Shown: one piece after another, positions 46,569-57,971 of the stretch
Position numbering within the stretch: the stretch's first letter is position 1
Layout: the number at the start of each line of letters is the position of its first letter
DNA from: Melastoma dodecandrum
Taxonomy: Eukaryota; Streptophyta; Magnoliopsida; Myrtales; Melastomataceae
Direction: 5' to 3'
NCBI GenBank assembly: GCA_029817715.1
Contig: JARUPY010000165.1
Span: forward strand, 543,617-607,616
Length of the DNA stretch: 64,000 bases
The notes under the pieces: generated by a model
Databases searched by the model: none
What the model saw: the letters and a program-made list of their open reading frames with translations, nothing else
Told to the model about the DNA's origin: nothing
Program-made: the position numbers and the translations under genes

Positions 46569-49500
46569 TCAAGGGACCAACTGATGGGAGAGGGGAGAAG
46601 AAAGTTTCCTCAAGGTTCTTTCATGCGGAGCATCTGGATGTGATGTCCGAAGAAACCACGCTCGACGATGACGACGACAACGGTGATCCCAAGAAGCACG
46701 TGTGAGATGATCGAAACGACTTGTCGCAGTGCTCCGATTCGCTCCCGTATGTGCTGCTGTTGGCCTCCGGGATGCCGTCTTCCTCAGCATCTGCGTAAGG
46801 TACTCCACTATCTCGTGCATCGCCGGCCTGAACTCTTTGTCTTGCTGCAATATAAAAGGGAAACGAGCATCAGAGCGTGAGCTTCAAAACAAGCCAGTGT
46901 CAGTTACTTGGGGACCGAGGGAGGGATAGGTCGCCTGGATGCAGAGGGAGATTATGTCGGCGAAGCGTGACACTGCCCTCGGGCTGAGCGTTTCCGGGTT
47001 GATGCCCGGGTCAACCATCTGTTCGAGGTGGTCGCGGTCGTGCAGCCTCAACGATGCCCATGTCACGAGATGCCTATCCTCACGTTCCCTAGAGCTGCAC
47101 CAGATGGACGTCAATGACATTGGTCGTCCGAACGACCAGTATTGCTTGTTTGTCTTTGTTTACCTATCGAATGGTTTCCTTCCAGTTAATAGTTCCAAGA
47201 AAAGCACTCCTAGGGCATAGATGTCGCTCTTAGTGCTGTCATTGCCCGGTCGGCCGTGTTCGGGCGGACAATATGCTGCCTCTTCAATTGCGAATTCCGA
47301 AGCCTGCAAGGCCTGACTATCATACTTTCTGCATGGATTCTCAGCGAAAACAGACGATTGTGGATAATGTACCTTAATCTTGAGAGTGTTGCTTGTAAGT
47401 GGCCGCAAGACTGCTAGCCCACAATCACAAAGCCGAGGCCTGAGTTCCTTGTCAATCAGGACATTTCCGGCCTTCAGATTGCCATGAGCAACTGGTGGAG
47501 AGAATTTGGAGTGCATGTAGCTGAAGAAGAACACATTTCGCCAAAAAGCCGCAGTTTAGCTCGGATTAGCAGCAGTTCTAAGTCCCAACATCAAGATAGA
47601 TCACTGTACTTACTCTAATGCCCGAGAGATCCCAAGGCCTATCCTGACGCGCAGGCGCCATGAAAGAGGCTTATACTTTGTACCATGCAGGGCCTCGTCG
47701 AGAGTCAAGTACCTGACGTGTTCATACACCAGTAGGTGCTGCCCATTTTCAATACAGTGACCAACCAGAGGAACGATGTTCTGGTGCCTTAGATTGTAAA
47801 CCTTGCCAAGTACATCCAAGAACTGCTCCTCTTCTTGGAAAGATAATGATGCCAGGTCGATGTTCTTCACAGCCAGAGTCTAGAGAAAGAAAGGATAGAG
47901 GGAAACGCCAATGGCACTCATGCAGATTTCTCTCTCAAAAACTTTCAAATGTGAAATGTGAGTGAAGAACTGTACCTTCCCATTTTCAAACTCAGCTTTG
48001 TATAGAGACCCGAGCGATCCTTTGCAGATGATGTTATCTTCGCTGAAGCCTTTAGTAGCCAACTGTATCTCTGCCATGTTGTAAACCTTTGCACTTTCCA
48101 ACGTTTTTTTCCAGGAAAAGCTCATCCTGTTCTCTCGCTGTGTCGATGGAGCAAGAGGTAGAGGTGCATGCCTCGCAGAACGAGCAGGAGGAAACAGATA
48201 TGGGAATATTCCCGGGCTCTCTTCTGGCACAGAAAGTGAATGATTTATACATACGGACATAAAAGCAGGTCAGTGAATAGATTTTACCTCTGGCAGGGCT
48301 GATCGTTAGAGTATGAAATGAAGTGCTACCATTGTCAACTTTCCTAATTTTTGAAGCGTGAGTACGAGAAGCGTGGACTGCAACCACCAGAGCCACCACT
48401 GCACATAGTGCTATAAGAGTTCCTCCTCCGACTGTCAACACGATGTTTCCAGTGGCTCCTTTTTTTCTCTTCTTTTCACCATGCAATCTTGAAGAAGGAA
48501 TTCTCTCAATGGCGCTTGACTCTTGCGTTGGCGGGGTACTGATGTTCTTGACAGGAGCATTCTCGAAGGGAAAACTCCAAGGGGAGGAGTCGGTGGAATG
48601 GAAACTATTCCCATCCATCCTGCAGAAACAAAACATGACCATGTGCTCGTCGTAGCACGTGTGATACTATGCCTAGGGATTGCCATTGCCTTACCATAGA
48701 TTCGGTATGTACTGGAAGTTCTTCGGGAGGACACCACTGAAGTGGTTTTCCTGTATGTTCCTGAAGACAGAAGTAAATCAGAAATGGATTTCGAATGGAT
48801 TTTGTGATCAAAATGATGAGGTCTTAGTTGGAAAGGAGCCTTACAGGTCAATTAGTGGAAGATTAGACAGCAGAGTCACAGCTCCGGTGAAATCATTGTG
48901 CTGCAAGTACCTGATCGATGTTCACATGGGAAAAGAAAGAACAATTTTCAACATCTCATGCATCTGTTAGGATTCAGCTGTTGACAAACACCGACACTTA
49001 CAAATCTGTCAGATTTGACAATGACTCGAACGACTTTGGAAGATCTCCAGTGAAGTTGTTGTAGGACAGGTCCCTACGTTGATTACACACATTCAGTTTA
49101 CCATTGACGACAAAACAGAAAAGTCTAATGTAAGCATACATCTCCGTTAAATTTTGCAGCCCTGAGAAGACATCGCCGATCGGTCCAGTCAGCTGGTTAT
49201 GGCTCAGGTTCCTGCGACGAAGGAATCGTTTCACATGATTCGACAGAAAACACCAAGGAAGTTACCATATAGAAGGTAACCCAGCTGACAGTAACGGACA
49301 TACAAATGCCTCAGATTCTTCAGCAATATCAAAGAGGAGGGAATAGTCCGGCCCAGCTTGTTGCTCGACAAATTCCTGTGTTTCTAATCAAGCTACGATT
49401 AGGAAATGGCCACTATAACTAGAAATCTTAGCAGATATAGGGGTGTACTAGATTCTGACAGATGAGTAAGGTTTGAGGGCAAGCTGTAGGGGATGTCTCC

Positions 49501-50331
49501 ACTAATGTAATTGCAGCTAACATCCCTGTAAGAAACACCAGAAGCTGTCAAATTCATGGCTTCCTCTCTTGGGAACTTTTGTGCCGAGACTCGGGATTTG
49601 AACTCTTACAACTGCTTTAACTTCCGGAGGTTATGAAGTTCGCTGGGCAGATTTCCACTGAGATTCAATCCCCCAAGGTTACTGCAAAAAGCAACAGGTC
49701 TAGGCTCGGCAAACAATTAACCATGGCAATGGATTAAGGTGTGGCGTGTTATTTACAGGTATAGAAGGGTTGATCCGGAGCAAGCAACACCAGTCCATGA
49801 TTCGCCACAGGGAATCCCAACCATCCGGTCGCCACCCTTTCAGCTGGGATGGGAAATTAAGGGCCCCGTACAGCTCGTGTAACACCGCCACTGTGCAGAT
49901 CGTTCAGATTCACGAAAACTCAGCAAATAAATGATTTTGTGCCACTCTGTCGGAACTAAAAACAGTTCATGCCCATTTCCTCGTTGCCTATTATTCCTCG
50001 ATTCCATACAATAAATAAACTAATAACTCCCCAAACTGCATTGTCAACACAATACCCCAAATTCCTAAAATCCTGAAGATTTCTTTCACGCATTCAAGAT
50101 CAAAACCTCATCAAACATCTTCCCATGAAACTCCCAAGAAACTCCTCCACTAAGAACAGAAAACCAGAAAGCAACACCGTTCCTACGACAAACGTCACCA
50201 CAGAAACATAAAGAAGCCCAAGAAGCAGATTGATTACCTTCAAGCTGATCAGTGGATGCCGAAACACGAAGAACCAGAAACGTCGCGAAGACAGCCGAGA
50301 AAGCGTAAGACAGCAGGGGGTTTCTCACCAT
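46569..50331 (-). pseudogene. STRUBBELIG-receptor-family LRR kinase, frameshift in exon 2
   Basis: A plasma-membrane receptor-like kinase, a family linked to tissue patterning and cell-wall sensing. Exons: 50238-50331, 49757-49890, 49610-49681, 49460-49525, 49304-49375, 49140-49211, 49002-49073, 48845-48910, 48695-48760, 48288-48619, 47976-48223, 47614-47879, 47373-47520, 47164-47303, 46908-47094, 46569-46844. Order: signal peptide, SRF N-cap (CGESWTGVACSGS), seven single-repeat LRR exons, membrane helix (NIVLTVGGGTLIALCAVVAL), juxtamembrane region, kinase. The kinase keeps the Lys (LAVKNID) but has HGN for HRD and DCG for DFG, as in atypical STRUBBELIG kinases. Exon 2 carries one extra base near 49808-49822, separating GWRPDG from CGESW; without it all phases agree (about 769 aa). 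All other splice sites are intact, so either a young pseudogene or a sequence error. Confidence 0.85.
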
Positions 50332-50618
50332 TTCCCTCAGACGGACGACGAGACGACCGAAATCGTGTTATCGGGTTGACGGAGAACAGAGTTGTTTCTT
50401 GAAGCTGTTGAGAGTTAGTTAAAATCGTGAGTTTGGGAATGGGCGCCAAATAGGAGCTTTCCTTCTGTTTGTGGAGGAGGGGAGCAGTGTTCAGGTGTGC
50501 GAAGGTTCATGGTTGAGTTATATGCACCCTTTTTAGCATTAATCTTCAAGAGAGCAAAACAAAAACCCAAAACATAAGGTGGAATACTGAGCCTCAAAGA
50601 GCATGTTAAGGTGTATGT

Positions 50619-52334
50619 TCACACCCTCAGAATATTTTCCTTCAACTTTCTCCACATTTCCGGGCCACTGGGATGTCGACTTACGTAGTAATCCACGAAT
50701 CTCGAATCTGAACTAGCGACGACAGTGCTCAAGGCCAACAAAGGATCAACGACTCCCTCGCCTTTCAACCAACTATACATCAAGCACCTGAGCCTTACTC
50801 TCTGCATGTTGTATCCTAGGAAAGCAGGAAAATTAACCAAGGTAGACAAGGGATAACCCAGATCGGTCACGAGGAACTGGATCTTCTTCTCTATCAAGCC
50901 TTTTGACTGGTTGAGAATCTTGGGACACAATCTGATCATCTTGACCACGTCCATTTGGTCGATACCTGCCTCCACGCTGCAGTTGAATCTCTCCTGAAGG
51001 TCCTCCCCTTTCCCTCTGTAGACCTTGAGCGCCTGCCCTGAGTCAGTCGCATCACGAAACGATTCCCCACTTCATCAGGAAGTTGATCTTCTGGGATGGG
51101 GTTCGCCTCGTCTTATTTCGCTCGATTAGTGATCCCTTAGTCCAAAGCTGCATTATGCTTGGATCATCCTTGATGATTTTGCAAAGCTTCTTCTTGCCCA
51201 GATTCAAGTAGGTAAGGAGAGTGTTTGGCCTATTTAAACAACAAGACCCCCAACAGCAAGGGGTAAGAGCGCAAAAGATCATTCACGTCTTCGGCGTCCA
51301 TTCCAATTTCGGCAACGAACAGATAACATCGCCTCAAATTTGATAAGAACTCACGTATGCGAGTGCTAGGGAGCTGCAGAAGCATAGTAAATATATCTGA
51401 CAATGAAGAGCCAAGTTTAAGCATGAATCCAACCAGAGAATACGCGACGCTTCCAGAATCATCGAACAACATATCCAGGTGATGGCTAATCAACTTCTGC
51501 AATTCCTGCTCGCTGTAGCCCATCCTCCTAAAGAAACACAAGAGGCTAAGAACGCGATCCCACCGGACTTCGCTTTCGTCCAAAATGTGTTCCTCAATTC
51601 CATTCGACCCCAAATCCAATACTCTTCAACTCATCCAAAGCCTCGACGAAATCCTTGAAGATATCTCCAACCAGAACATACGGGCTAGAAACAATAAACT
51701 TCACCATTGCAGACTGACTAATTCCCAGCTTCTCATAAGCTGCGATCTTCGAAGACAACACCCCGTGAATCCCATTCGAAAATCTGCTTGCATCGTTTAT
51801 ATACCAATCCAATCTTACAGTGATCTATCCCGTAATCACACAAAACACGATAGTTTTCGAGCAAAGCCCCATCCTCGATCAAGAACAACCTACTCGAAGA
51901 AAGAAGAGGGTCGTAATCCGACCTACTCAACCCTATGCTCTCGTAAAACGGCTCAAACTCGTTTATTGGGTGGTAGCGGAGGAACCGAGCAGCCGAACGC
52001 CCAGCATCCTCCCCATCGCCAACAACGCTACCCAGCAGCTTCATGACGAACTCGGGCGAATTCTTGCTGATGTTCTCAGCATCAACGTATGGCAGGTTCC
52101 TAGTAAAATGCAAGTAGTCTAAAAAAGCTGCCTGCACTAGCTTCAGTCGGCGGACAGGGGTTCGTCCCTTGTCCTTACACGATCAGTCCCCCCTCCCTTC
52201 GAACCGTACGATCTAGGGTTTCGGTGCAAACAGTCGCAAGATGGGATTTTGAACGGAGAAACCGAATCAGACGGAAGGAAAGGGACGACCCAATTGCGGG
52301 CAGCGCGGATTCTGAGCACACGACGAGTAATCAT
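50619..52334 (-). pseudogene. mTERF family organellar transcription factor, several frameshifts
   Basis: mTERF proteins bind organellar nucleic acids and control transcription or splicing in plastids and mitochondria. Homology runs the full length: an Arg-rich organelle-targeting N-terminus (MITRRVLRIRAARNW, start 52334), then AAFLDYLHFTRNLPYVDAEN, FLRYHPINEFEPFYESIGLS, KLGISQSAMVKFIVSSPYVL, CCLNRPNTLLTYLNLGKKKL, CPKILNQSKGLIEKKIQFLV and a stop at 50619. It is normally one exon, but the frame breaks about five times: near 52134-52143, 51760-51785, 51595-51603, 51231-51253 and 51051-51063. The last four each read as one extra base. The protein as sequenced cannot be made. Residue-level conservation around every break is high, so this is either a very young pseudogene or a poorly sequenced intact gene. 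Confidence 0.85.
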
Positions 52335-52738
52335 GTGTCGGGCGATGGTAAAAGGTCTAACCTTTTTGACTAACTTCACTCGTAAATTGCAGTATTACCG
52401 CAGCTTTTGGGATTCTGGCACCAAAACTGATTCTTCCTTGTGTTACAACTTGCAGTCGTAGGGTGCCGTGATCGTCGTTACCCTTTTTCGATCCTTCAGC
52501 AATAGGACAGAGCTTCCGTTGCATTTGGCATATGGTTTGTCTTAATTGCAGGCTTGTACTACTAACAATACTACTGTCTGTCATGGAAAAGGAATGAACA
52601 CCCTGTTTCGAGGTGATTGCGAGGGACTACTTGTTTGTTTGATCGGAGGAGATTGCCGGCGTCGTAATGCAAACCGAAAATTTACGGAATCCCATTAATC
52701 TCGATGAACATTTGGTTTATTACAAGCTTCTGAAAAGC
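52335..52738. other. Short spacer between the MYB-CC and mTERF loci
   Basis: About 400 bp holding the MYB-CC terminator and the mTERF promoter. No gene is seen. Confidence 0.5.
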
Positions 52739-54227
52739 TTAAGAAAGGCTCACAACTTGGGTTCTGTATAAACAGGTTGTCCTTGGAGGAAGATCTGGCT
52801 TTATTTGAAGATCAGCTCCCAATAACTGTTGCAGTCGTGTATAACTCTCCCCTCTGCTATACAAAGAGCTCGGCATGTGTGGACCACCTAGCTGATCTTT
52901 GAAGGGAATAGGGTATTCTGAGAACCATCTTCTGCAGCGAGGTTCAACATCTTCAGGAGAGTCTGCTTCGTCGTTCTCAGAAACCTCCTCTTTCGCCGTC
53001 TGTTGCTGCTCAAACATCATCTTGAGTTTCCTGCCTTGTTCCTCAATTCTAACATGTAAGCTCTTCTGGATCTGTCGAGCACACATTTCCGGCATTCATT
53101 AGCAGGATGAGCTTACATTAAAGCGGCTTTGTGTGGGCTGGGTCTCGCGATGCGTACCGCTAGTTGTTCGTGGAGCCGTCGTTGCACGTCTAGTTGGAGC
53201 TCCAGTGCTTCTCTGATCTGAAGACTGCGGCAGAAAAGATGGCTTTATCATCAAACAAAGTTTAAGCAAATCACTAACCTTCTGTCTAATTTGAGAAACT
53301 CAAAATGGGAGCTTACTTTGCAGAATCAAAGGGGAGATTTTCAACATAGCCGCTTCTTCTCGCGAGCCGTTCTGTGAAGTCAAGAAAAGAAGAAGAAATG
53401 AACAAATCATTAGGCATCTAATCATGCAATTGATAGAAGGGATCAGATGGGAATTCACCTTCTGCAGAGTAAGGGACGTATTTCGCCATTCGATACTTCT
53501 GCCATGGAATAAAAATGGTAACACCAAAATTTCGATGAATCCCCGAGAACAAACATGGATGGAGAAACTACCTGCAAATGACTCTTGATGTGGTAAATCG
53601 TTAGTTTTTCCGAACCCATCAGCTTAAGAATGGACTTTGGTGTAGCCCCTGTCCAAGACAGGTCCGAATTCGATGAGCCCTGTCAATTCACGATTTCCAT
53701 TTTGCCTACTGGGATAAAGATTCTTACTTTCAGCACCGCCGAGGCGGTTTATGCATTCGACAAACTTCTCATGCAGATCCTGCGTCCACCTTATCCTTTT
53801 CTTCTTAGATAAATCGGGCGACGTCGGCGCGGGGTTCCCGGAAAGTGCCATCAAAGTAGTTTGTCTCCCAGCATGAGAAACCTGTTTAAATCAAAGTTCC
53901 TCAATAATCACAGATCGAGCGAACAAGTATGCTAATCAACTTCGATTTACGAGAATTTCAGACCTCTAGTGATGGCAAACACTTCGTGTCACTCAAGATC
54001 ACTGTGCCTCCAGACTGGCTATGCTCGTCAATCGATCTGTACAGCGGGAACTCTGAATCCCCACCCGAGATGCTGTTTCCCGCCACATAGAACGCATTAT
54101 TGACCAGCGACCCGGACATGCTCAACCTAACGGTGGGAGGTCTCTGAACAGGGCGGGGTGGCTCATTGACGTCATGCCACCAACGAACGCTCCTGCTGTC
54201 AAAACAACCCTGGCGCACACTGAGCAT
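52739..54227 (-). CDS. MYB-CC (PHR1-like, GARP) transcription factor
   Basis: A nuclear factor of the PHR/PHL group; members bind P1BS-like sites and several control phosphate starvation responses. Coding exons: 53964-54227, 53728-53881, 53572-53648, 53459-53498, 53317-53371, 53158-53224, 52739-53071; phases agree, giving 329 aa. The MYB-like (GARP) domain spans about residues 112-172: KKKRIRWTQDLHEKFVECIN, RLGGAERATPKSILKLM and KLTIYHIKSHLQKYRMAKY, including the diagnostic HLQKYR. The coiled coil (about 195-245) has LQIREALELQLDVQRRLHEQ, matching the LHEQLE signature (LHEQLA here). One donor (CTAGAG|GTCTGA) is unusual but phase-consistent. The ATG at 54227 opens the reading frame; a second in-frame Met (MSGSLVNN) is an alternative start. 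The exact PHL member is not resolved. Confidence 0.9.
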
Positions 54228-54271
54228 CTCCTCTCGTCCTCGATTTCATGGGAGAAGCCCTCGGAATACAT
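54122..54271 (-). promoter_or_regulatory. Upstream ORF overlapping the MYB-CC start codon
   Basis: An ATG at 54271 opens a 49-codon frame (MYSEGFSHEIEDERRC...) that runs past the main start codon at 54227 in another frame and ends at 54122. The frame also stays open upstream of the ATG as far as an apparent acceptor (TTTTGGTAG|AAGCC, near 54375), so the alternative is a longer N-terminus joined by a frameshift. An overlapping uORF would lower translation of the main protein. Confidence 0.45.
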
Positions 54272-54439
54272 CTCTTCGCGAACACGAAGGAAGGGAAGGA
54301 TGGTGTTAGGATAGGAACTTGGGGAGATTGGAGCTCCGGCTGAATTTGTAGTGAAATATTCCACCGAGGCTTCTACCAAAAGACAAGTATAAAATTTAAA
54401 GGCTGATTAAGATAAAAAGATTCTTCCAAAGAAAACAAA

Positions 54440-57400
54440 CTCACCCCAACTTTCTTTCGTCGACTCCTCAATACCGACTTGATTCAACGCGACGAACAAC
54501 GTGCATACATTATTTCACCCCCCCGCCCCCCCAACTCCTTCATTGTATTACCAGGCAACAGTTGTCACGTTGAATTCAGTTAAGCAAAAGATCGAGTTGG
54601 GTTTCTATCATGTCGAGATCGTAAGCACGAACGCACATACACATGGTACCAAAGCGTTCGATGGCGTTAGAAGACATATTTGTCTGTCTGTGTCCGAAGG
54701 GCTTTTGCCTGCAGCTGAGTTGTGTCAGCTGGCCCTTTGTTTAGGGTTCGAGCTTGAGGAGCTGTCTAAACAAGAAGAGTTTTGTTTCAAACAGGGGATA
54801 AGAACGAAAAGTGAAATTACGACAAACGGAGGAAGCATTAAGGACAGAATGACAACTGGATGTACAACTGGAAATTAGTTTTTTGAGGAAATTGTCCTCC
54901 CCCGGCTTCCCATGATACGATCGATCATCCTGCAGTGCGGTGGTTCCCGACCGCGATATTATCTCATGTCATTCATCTAACATAGTGTTGCGATTAAGAA
55001 TGGACGGTATTTAGGATATATTTAAAACTATAACCATGTTTTGTGATTTTTTTTAAATTAACGATATTTTCGTACATTCCTCAAGTTGAGCGTGTCATCC
55101 TCAAGGCGGTGAACATATACAACTGTTTGTGTATCATATTACAACCATTTTCATGTAAACAATATGGAAAGTAATTGATTAGAACCTAACATGATACTTT
55201 TATATGAAACAAAATAAAATAATAAAACTAATGTTACAAAAATTTGACATTCTCCAACTTACTTCTAGGATCAATTACAAAGCTTTTAAAAGATTTTATT
55301 TTAGAAAATGACTAATAAAGTATGATTATCTGTACGGTTTTAAGGATGAGTCATGCATAAGCAAATAAGTTTACAATTATAAACCCAATAAATCTAAACT
55401 TATATTTTGAATTAATTTAAGTAATTAACCTTGGAGATTTATTGGGTCGCAATATATTTACAATGATTACTTGTTAAGAAAATTCCACATTAAAATATCA
55501 AAAGATCAATAAAATACTTGTAATTCAATTAAATTAAGAATTTTTAACCGAATAAAAGAAGGAATTCAAAATATTTCAAATAAGTGAAGTTAGTATTCTT
55601 TGTTTAAATCTTTTTATGCAAACTTCTAAGAATTGAATTGGAGCTCGGCTAATTTCAACTAATTAATTTGAATTTAATCTCATCATGAACCAAGATATTG
55701 ACGAGAGAAATGAATATGGACACTATTTCGATGGGGCTAATTTAATATGAAAACCACTAATATTTCCATGTACAAAAGTCACAATTAAACATATGTGAAA
55801 CCTTTTGTTATCTCTATCAACCGAATTACAACAAAATTAATACTTTTATTACACGATTTAATCATAAGTGACAAGTTATAAGGCAATGCAATCTTTCCTG
55901 TTGTAAATACCTTCTGTCTAATTTTTTTTTCTCTTTTTGTACGTTATCTTGTAAATTCTATAAACCTAGGATGTCATATTAGTTACAGTGAGTGACAAAG
56001 TTGTAAGTACTGGGTATGAAGATAGTTGTTGACCGGTGAAAACCGCGACACTTCGTGATACCGACGTGACAAACCCATATGGACCAAAGAAACGAGGACG
56101 AGAAACAAAATGAATGCATTCCGTCGTCATATTAAAATACAATACCTGAGATTACAACGTTTGGACAGAAGAAACGATGAGGGGAAAAAGAGACAACCAA
56201 AATATGTCCTCCGTAGAAAGCAAAGCGATTGTCGTAGTCTTTTTCTAAAGGTTACAAAGCTAATTTATACTACCTAGACACATTCTAAACAGCTGCCTGC
56301 AATGAGCTTCCAGTCATCGGCACAACACCCATCCTCGACTTTTCTTTTGTGCACAGGAAGTCTCAGTGACTAAACCCGAGCGGAACGTCGGCAAGAGAAG
56401 CCAATCAGGTAAGTCTTGGTAAAAGATGAGCTGAGTATGTGAGGGTGTCGATAGCGAGAAAGGTCCAAACCAAATTATCATTAACCTCTCAAATGGTTTA
56501 TTGATTTATTATTAAGCTGACTTATCTAATTCAATTTTGGTTCAATTAACGGATTAAAAAAAAATCACAAAATGGGATATTTAGCAGATTACCATCCAGA
56601 AACTGAAAAGTCAAATTAATTAATTTGGGTAACTAAATATTATTATTTTTAAATTTCTATACAGTAAGTGGTAAACCATAGCCCTAATCACACTTAAGCA
56701 GACGGGCAACCTCAAAGATAACATAACAATAGAGAGACACACAAATGCACCAAGCAATCAAGACACAACCAATGATCTTCATTGGAAGTTCAAACGAATT
56801 TTAACAACAATCTTGTCGGTTGTAAGCAAGAATGTCGATTCGAATAGTAGGTCCATGTTATAGTTGCGACACCACCCAACGTGAATAAACCTGAACACAA
56901 CCCAATAAGGTTATCATGTCATAATGAAATGACTCGATTAACGCGATACATATTTTTAATGTATGTACACAGCCATTGTTAACAGAGCTCATGTGTTTTA
57001 TCGGATTATAGAAGCTTTCGGTAACGAATATTATCAATGGTACCCATATTCAGCTAGACCACATAGCCCAATTACTATTAAAATACCTAGAGTTGCTTCT
57101 TGTTTAGGACCTTTGGAATTTTTAATAATTCTGGGGTTGTACGGCACACCAGACACAAACATACGAATCATCCTGCCATGAACACACTACAACATTTTTA
57201 CCAAATAGTTATAACCATTTTTATCATTATAAGTATTATATTTGTCGTAATAAAAGTATTTTGACAAAACTAATTTGTCACCACGTTTGTGGGGGAAACC
57301 TCGTCCTATTATGTACATTGTGACGAAATTACTGAAAAAATTATTTCACTTAAATAAACATAAAATTACTATTGTGTATAACAATAAAGTTTTTTTAAAA

Positions 57401-57479
57401 AATAATTAAAAAAAGATTCTAGCAATCAAAATTCTAAAACTAAATGAGAAAACACGAACGTACAAGATGAGAGAGGATT
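54440..57479. other. Intergenic stretch, no complete gene
   Basis: The first few hundred bases are probably promoter and leader of the MYB-CC gene. The rest is AT-rich. One exon-like island is at 56356-56408 (plus strand), described in the findings. The short frame at 56963-57181 is not recognised. Confidence 0.5.
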
Positions 57480-57971
57480 GTTCCTTAATAAGGTTAGTTC
57501 GCAAAATAATTTGTGAAATAGGTCGGTCAAACTTAAAATTCGTTAACTAATGCAATAACTTTGAGTTTGAAACTTCAAATTATTTTTCAAAGAACTCTGA
57601 TTTACAAACTCATAGTTCAAAAGGGGCCGAACGAACTCTGAGTTTAGAACTTAGAGTTTAGGGTACTTAAAAGCGCCCCCTCCTAGCCTTGAAAGAGCGA
57701 CATCGGATGGAACTCTGAGTTTCAAACTCAGAGTTTATGGTACTTGAAAAAAATAAACTCCGGGGTGTCTGATGGTATTAGTTAGCTCAAAAATCTGAGT
57801 TCGAAAATGCAATTTTATGTTCCTGAAACCAAAATCTGAGTTTAGAACTCAGAGTTCAATGAAAAATGAATTATGAGTTCTAAACTTAGAGTTATTGGCA
57901 TTAGTTGACGAATTTTAGGTTTGACCGATTTATTTTAAAAATTATTTTGCGAGCTAACTTTAATAAGAAAC
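57480..57971. mobile_element. MITE-like foldback element, ~490 bp
   Basis: Terminal inverted repeats of about 75-80 bp: 57480-57553 matches the complement of 57890-57971. Shared pieces are GCAAAATAATTT, TCGGTCAAAC, TAAAATTCGT and ACTAATGC. The interior repeats an inverted motif built on AACTCTGAGTTT and GAACTCAGAGTTC. It has no coding capacity. Target duplications are unclear, so the superfamily is not assigned. Confidence 0.75.

Noticed and set aside
56963..57181. 72-codon frame considered as a plastid or mitochondrial insertion
   Set aside because: It reads smoothly but I could not match it to any organellar gene; a search against organelle genomes would decide.
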